NCBI RefSeq assembly: GCF_000019225.1
Contig: NC_010995.1
Coordinates: 186,001-250,000 of the forward strand
Direction of reading: 5' to 3'
Source of the DNA: Cellvibrio japonicus Ueda107
GTDB lineage: Bacteria > Pseudomonadota > Gammaproteobacteria > Pseudomonadales > Cellvibrionaceae
Length of the DNA: 64,000 bases
Within the stretch, counting starts at the first letter, position 1; every line of letters starts with the position of its first letter. Below the pieces are notes generated by a model, which worked only from the letters and a program-made list of their open reading frames with translations, had not been told where the DNA came from and ran no database searches. The position numbers and the translations under genes are program-made. Of this stretch, positions 60,845-64,000 are shown piece by piece.

Positions 60845-61678
60845 TCACAATTGCGCAATGTATTTGGAGAGTACTTCAAATTTCTCAGCGTCGTTATCGA
60901 CAAAACGGATCAGGAGTTTAATGGTTTTCGCATCCGGGCCGGGTTCAACCGCTTGCAGGCTGTGGACATAACCGTTGACGCGCGCCAGTTCACCGCCTTC
61001 CCCCAGTTCTATATCCACGACAACTTGCTCGAACAGGCCGGGCAGGTTGTCGGCGCGCGGCATCAGGCAGTGCATCATTTGCAGTGACATTTCGCGGATG
61101 ATGCAGCCAAAGGTGCGGTTGTGGTTAAAGCGCAACTGCGCCCGCCCTTTATGGCGCACCGGCTCAACGGTGCGCGCGGGTGGCGGTGGCGGCTCGCTAC
61201 TGGCGGGGGGAGTGAGGGTGCGCCCGCCGGTAAGTACATCCACCGAGGCGTGGGCAATGCCCTGGGTACTGGCCATCTGGCGATGATGGGTGGGCAGCTT
61301 GCCTACCGCCTTTAGCTGTTTGTAGACCTTTTTGATCAGCTCCTCGGCGGAGAAGGGCTTGGTCAGGTAATCCGAAACGCCCAGTTCAATGGCCTTGATG
61401 ATATGGCTGCGGTCGCCGCGACTGGAAATCATCATGAAGGGCGTTTTGCTGTACTCGGGCATGGCGCGCACCGCGCCGAGCAGCTCGGCGCCGGTCATAT
61501 TGGGCATTTCCCAGTCGGAGAGGATCAGGTCAATCGGGGTATTTTTTAAGATGGCCAGGGCGCGGTTGCCATCCACAGCATCGAGTACCTCAGCGCCCGG
61601 CACCTTGTCGCGCAATTGTTTTTTAACCATGTCGCGGATGAAGCTGGCATCGTCCACCACCAGTATACGTACGCCCAT
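60845..61678 (-). CDS. Response regulator with a degenerate PilZ-like C-terminal domain
   Basis: 277 residues from the ATG after GAGGAG. Receiver (1-125) with DD at 9-10, Asp55 in LILSDWEMPN and KPFSAEEL. A Pro-rich linker (about 165-185) leads to a C-terminal domain (about 190-275; GRAQLRFNHNRTFGCII, VVVDIELGEGGELARVNGYV) that looks like PilZ, but the key Asp/Asn-x-Ser-x-x-Gly motif reads EMSLQM, so c-di-GMP binding is doubtful. No kinase gene adjoins it. The GGDEF operon is next door. Confidence 0.75.
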   Translation of the reverse strand: MGVRILVVDDASFIRDMVKKQLRDKVPGAEVLDAVDGNRALAILKNTPIDLILSDWEMPNMTGAELLGAVRAMPEYSKTPFMMISSRGDRSHIIKAIELGVSDYLTKPFSAEELIKKVYKQLKAVGKLPTHHRQMASTQGIAHASVDVLTGGRTLTPPASSEPPPPPARTVEPVRHKGRAQLRFNHNRTFGCIIREMSLQMMHCLMPRADNLPGLFEQVVVDIELGEGGELARVNGYVHSLQAVEPGPDAKTIKLLIRFVDNDAEKFEVLSKYIAQL

Positions 61679-61756
61679 AAAATCTCCTCGTGCAAAGGGC
61701 AAATGCGTCACAACAGCCTAGACGATGCCGGGGAGTTTTGCGTCAGCAGCGGAAAT

Positions 61757-62533
61757 TTATACCGGTTCCTCGCGCGTAAATACCCATTCGCGCGCGCTCG
61801 ACATGGCCGGGTTATAGCGATAGCCCGCGCTGTTGAAATCCTTGAGTCCCTCCGCCTGGTCAAGGCGCTGTTGGATAATCCAGGCGCTCATCATGCCGCG
61901 CGCTTTCTTGGCGAAAAAACTGATGATTTTGTATTGGCCATTTTTACGATCCTTGAATGTCGGAGTGATTACTTCACCGCTCAAGTGGCGCGCTTGCACT
62001 GCCCCCCAGTATTCGTTGGAGGCCAGGTTAACCAGCAGGGGTTGTGGCGCTTGTGCCAGTTCCCGGTTGAGTTGCTCGGTCAGGCGATTGCCCCAAAATT
62101 CATACAGGTTTTTACCGCGCGAATTGGCAAAGTGGGTGCCCATTTCCAGGCGATAGGGCTGGATCAGGTCCAGCGGGCGCAACAGGCCATAGAGGCCGGA
62201 GAGAATGCGCAAGCGCTGCTGTGCCCAGGCTAAATCCTGGGAGCTGAACCTGTCGGCTTGCATCCCGGTATAGACATCCCCCTTAAAGGCCAGCACGGCC
62301 TGTTTGGCATTTTCTGTGGTGAAGGGTAACTGCCAGTCGAGGAAGCGCTGTGCATTGAGCACGCCCAGTTTTTCACTGATGTCCATCAGTTCGGACACCT
62401 GCTGCGGGTTGAGTGGGCGCAATTCGTCGATCAGCTGTTGGGCGTGGTCGAGGAACTGCGGCTGGGTGAAATGCCGGGTAATCGGCGGTGTTTCAAAATC
62501 CAGGGTTTTCGCCGGGGAAATCACATGCAACAT
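61757..62533 (-). CDS. yaaA: Peroxide-stress protein YaaA
   Basis: 258 residues, DUF328 family. MLHVISPAKTLDFETPP, LAFKGDVYTGMQAD, LRILSGLYGLLRPLDLIQPYRLEMGT and FKDRKNGQYKIISFFAKKARGMM are family blocks. YaaA limits free iron and DNA damage under hydrogen peroxide stress in E. coli. Same strand as the DUF4265-like gene (52 bases away). Confidence 0.94.
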   Translation of the reverse strand: MLHVISPAKTLDFETPPITRHFTQPQFLDHAQQLIDELRPLNPQQVSELMDISEKLGVLNAQRFLDWQLPFTTENAKQAVLAFKGDVYTGMQADRFSSQDLAWAQQRLRILSGLYGLLRPLDLIQPYRLEMGTHFANSRGKNLYEFWGNRLTEQLNRELAQAPQPLLVNLASNEYWGAVQARHLSGEVITPTFKDRKNGQYKIISFFAKKARGMMSAWIIQQRLDQAEGLKDFNSAGYRYNPAMSSAREWVFTREEPV

Positions 62534-62584
62534 GGGGTGGACAGCTCGTCAGGTAAGGTCGAAGGAGTTATCGGGGGCAGGGCC

Positions 62585-63079
62585 TTATTCCGGCTTTAAA
62601 ATGTCCTGCCACCAATTGAGTGGCGTAGTGCCATCCTGGGGATCATAGACATTGCCGTACATCCACTGGCTCTGGCCGTCCTGGCCCACATGGCGGTTGA
62701 GGATGGCTTCAATCGCCTCAAAACCGCAGCTGACATGGATGGCGTAGCCCAGCATACGCGGGGTTTCGCGCTCCAGTTCACCCCCGAGTTTTTCCAGTTC
62801 GGGGGTGATCCGGTCGCTCAGGTGTTCTATATCCGTGCGACTGAAAACGCGGATGCTCAGGTTGCCACTGCGTTTGACCAGCTCAAATTCGCGGGTTTCC
62901 GGCAGCATCCTGACCCGGTCGCCACTGGCCAGGCCTTTGGCAAAGGCGGGGGATTGCACCAGTTGCAGGGTGCCATCTTCCAGCTCGCGTACCTGAAGCT
63001 GTTCTACAATGGCTTGGCCATTTGCGCCCAGGCCGGCAAAGAGTTCGATAACTTGAAGGGCTTGCGCCACGGGGTTCAC
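62585..63079 (-). CDS. DUF4265-like hypothetical protein
   Basis: 164 residues, GTG start. GDRVRMLPETREFELVKRSGNLSIRVF and PRMLGYAIHVSCGFEAIEAIL resemble DUF4265. No signal peptide. The C-terminus (WMYGNVYDPQDGTTPLNWWQ) looks like a second small module. Function unknown. Confidence 0.7.
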   Translation of the reverse strand: MNPVAQALQVIELFAGLGANGQAIVEQLQVRELEDGTLQLVQSPAFAKGLASGDRVRMLPETREFELVKRSGNLSIRVFSRTDIEHLSDRITPELEKLGGELERETPRMLGYAIHVSCGFEAIEAILNRHVGQDGQSQWMYGNVYDPQDGTTPLNWWQDILKPE

Positions 63080-63135
63080 CTCGGATTTAAAAAAGCTGTG
63101 GCATTATAGCCGCCTCTGTCACAAGGAGTCCTACT

Positions 63136-64000
63136 ATGAAAAACCTTGCCCGTCTTATTGCTGTGGGTTTGGCTCTGGCTGCCCTGAGCGGCTGTGTGGT
63201 CAACCCGGTCACCGGAAAAAGCCAGATTTCACTGATGTCGCCAGAGCAGGAAATTGCTACTGGTGCCCAAAACTATGAGCCCAGCCAGCAATCCCAGGGC
63301 GGCCAGTACACGGTCGACCCGGCATTGACGACCTATGTGCAGTCGGTGGGCAGGAAGCTGGCAGCCGTGAGCGACAGGCCCAGCCTGCCCTATGAGTTTG
63401 TCGTGCTCAACAACGATGTCCCCAACGCCTGGGCTATGCCCGGAGGTAAACTGGCCATCAACCGCGGCCTGTTAATGTACCTGGAAGACGAAGCCCAATT
63501 GGCCGCTGTACTCGGCCACGAAATCGTTCACGCCGCTGCACGCCACGGCGCCCAACAGCAGACCCAGAATGTACTCCTGGGGGCAGGGGTATTGTTGACC
63601 GGGGTTGCCATCTCCCAGAAGAAACCGGAATACGGCGCCCTCGCAATAGGTGCATTGGGCGTGGGTGCCACCGCCTGGCAGGCCAAATACGGCCGCAACC
63701 ATGAGCTGGAATCCGACCGTGTCGGTATCAAATATATGGCCGAGGCGGGTTACGACGCCCAGGCGGCGGTGGAGTTGCAGCAGATTTTTGTGAAGCTGTC
63801 GGAAGGGCGCAATGCCGGCTTTATCGACGGCCTGTTTGCCAGCCACCCGCCTTCACAGGAGCGTGTCGACGCCAACCGCAAAACTGCCGCCCAGTATCCC
63901 GGTGGTGTGCGCAACAAGACCCAATACCAGCGCGCGATTGCCCAGTTGGTGAAAGACAAGCCGGCTTACGAGAAATACCAGAAAGCCCAGCAGCTGGCGG
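63136..64000 (+). CDS. M48-family metalloprotease lipoprotein, cut off by the window end
   Basis: At least 288 residues, open at the right edge. Signal peptide with lipobox LSGC (Cys20). HEIVH (128-132) is the zinc-binding HExxH, and the third ligand is in HELESDRVG. Between them a hydrophobic stretch (VLLGAGVLLTGVAI) is typical of the M48C group (LoiP/YcaL). GGAGTCC precedes the ATG. It is a periplasmic quality-control protease for outer-membrane proteins in relatives. Confidence 0.93.
   Translation, partial: MKNLARLIAVGLALAALSGCVVNPVTGKSQISLMSPEQEIATGAQNYEPSQQSQGGQYTVDPALTTYVQSVGRKLAAVSDRPSLPYEFVVLNNDVPNAWAMPGGKLAINRGLLMYLEDEAQLAAVLGHEIVHAAARHGAQQQTQNVLLGAGVLLTGVAISQKKPEYGALAIGALGVGATAWQAKYGRNHELESDRVGIKYMAEAGYDAQAAVELQQIFVKLSEGRNAGFIDGLFASHPPSQERVDANRKTAAQYPGGVRNKTQYQRAIAQLVKDKPAYEKYQKAQQLA

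Noticed and set aside
1..64000. CRISPR arrays, tRNA/rRNA genes, insertion sequences, prophage
   Set aside because: No spaced direct repeats, no tRNA-like cloverleaf, no transposase or phage structural genes were seen by reading; a tRNAscan or IS search could still find short items I missed.

Overview
The window reads as chromosomal DNA of a saprophytic, plant-cell-wall-degrading gammaproteobacterium close to Cellvibrio (C. japonicus-like). This rests on the pectin-utilisation region, a lipoprotein with a long poly-serine linker typical of Cellvibrio/Saccharophagus secreted proteins, a large TonB-dependent receptor, and Pseudomonas-like core genes (hisBHAF, algP-like, rsd/algQ, dsbB). The assignment is an inference from gene content; no database was searched.

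Layout. 1-0.6 kb: remains of a small exported metzincin-like protein with apparent frameshifts. 0.6-9.5 kb: S9 peptidase, two PepSY proteins with a two-component system, an Atm1-type ABC exporter, an MBL/ODP-fold protein and a Bcr/CflA exporter. 9.7-15.8 kb: an AT-rich accessory stretch with an orphan ParA, then a leftward set: a small protein, a DUF4062 protein, a membrane coiled-coil protein, a small lipoprotein, and a 922-residue exported lipoprotein with a CHAT (caspase-fold)-like domain. 16-31.4 kb: housekeeping genes (phoBR, ubiCA, HU, a dicarboxylate/amino-acid symporter, hisBHAF, an AlgP-like protein, an FKBP lipoprotein, rsd, dsbB, a FliL-like protein, gshA). 31.4-32.7 kb: an MscS-type channel.

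32.8-51.5 kb is the pectin/galacturonate region. A leftward array (GH28, TonB-dependent receptor, GH105-DUF4861 fusion, kduI, kduD) binds, imports and trims pectic oligomers and turns unsaturated uronates into 2-keto-3-deoxygluconate (KDG). A divergent rightward set (uxaA, pntAa-pntAb-pntB, a VOC protein, a UxuB-like reductase, a CE8 pectin methylesterase, a chemoreceptor), with kdgK on the opposite strand, handles saturated uronates and phosphorylates KDG. The 757-bp divergent gap carries palindromic operator-like sites and a strong terminator that belongs to no visible gene. Nearly every gap in the leftward array has a perfect stem-loop without a U-tract.

54-57 kb holds fbp, fbaA and tpiA, consistent with gluconeogenic/triose handling. 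57.4-61.7 kb is a c-di-GMP-type signalling group: outer-membrane barrel, small PstS-like protein, PAS-GGDEF cyclase (translationally coupled), plus a receiver protein with a degenerate PilZ-like tail. The right end has yaaA, a DUF4265-like protein and a truncated M48 lipoprotein protease. No rRNA, tRNA, CRISPR array or insertion sequence was seen.
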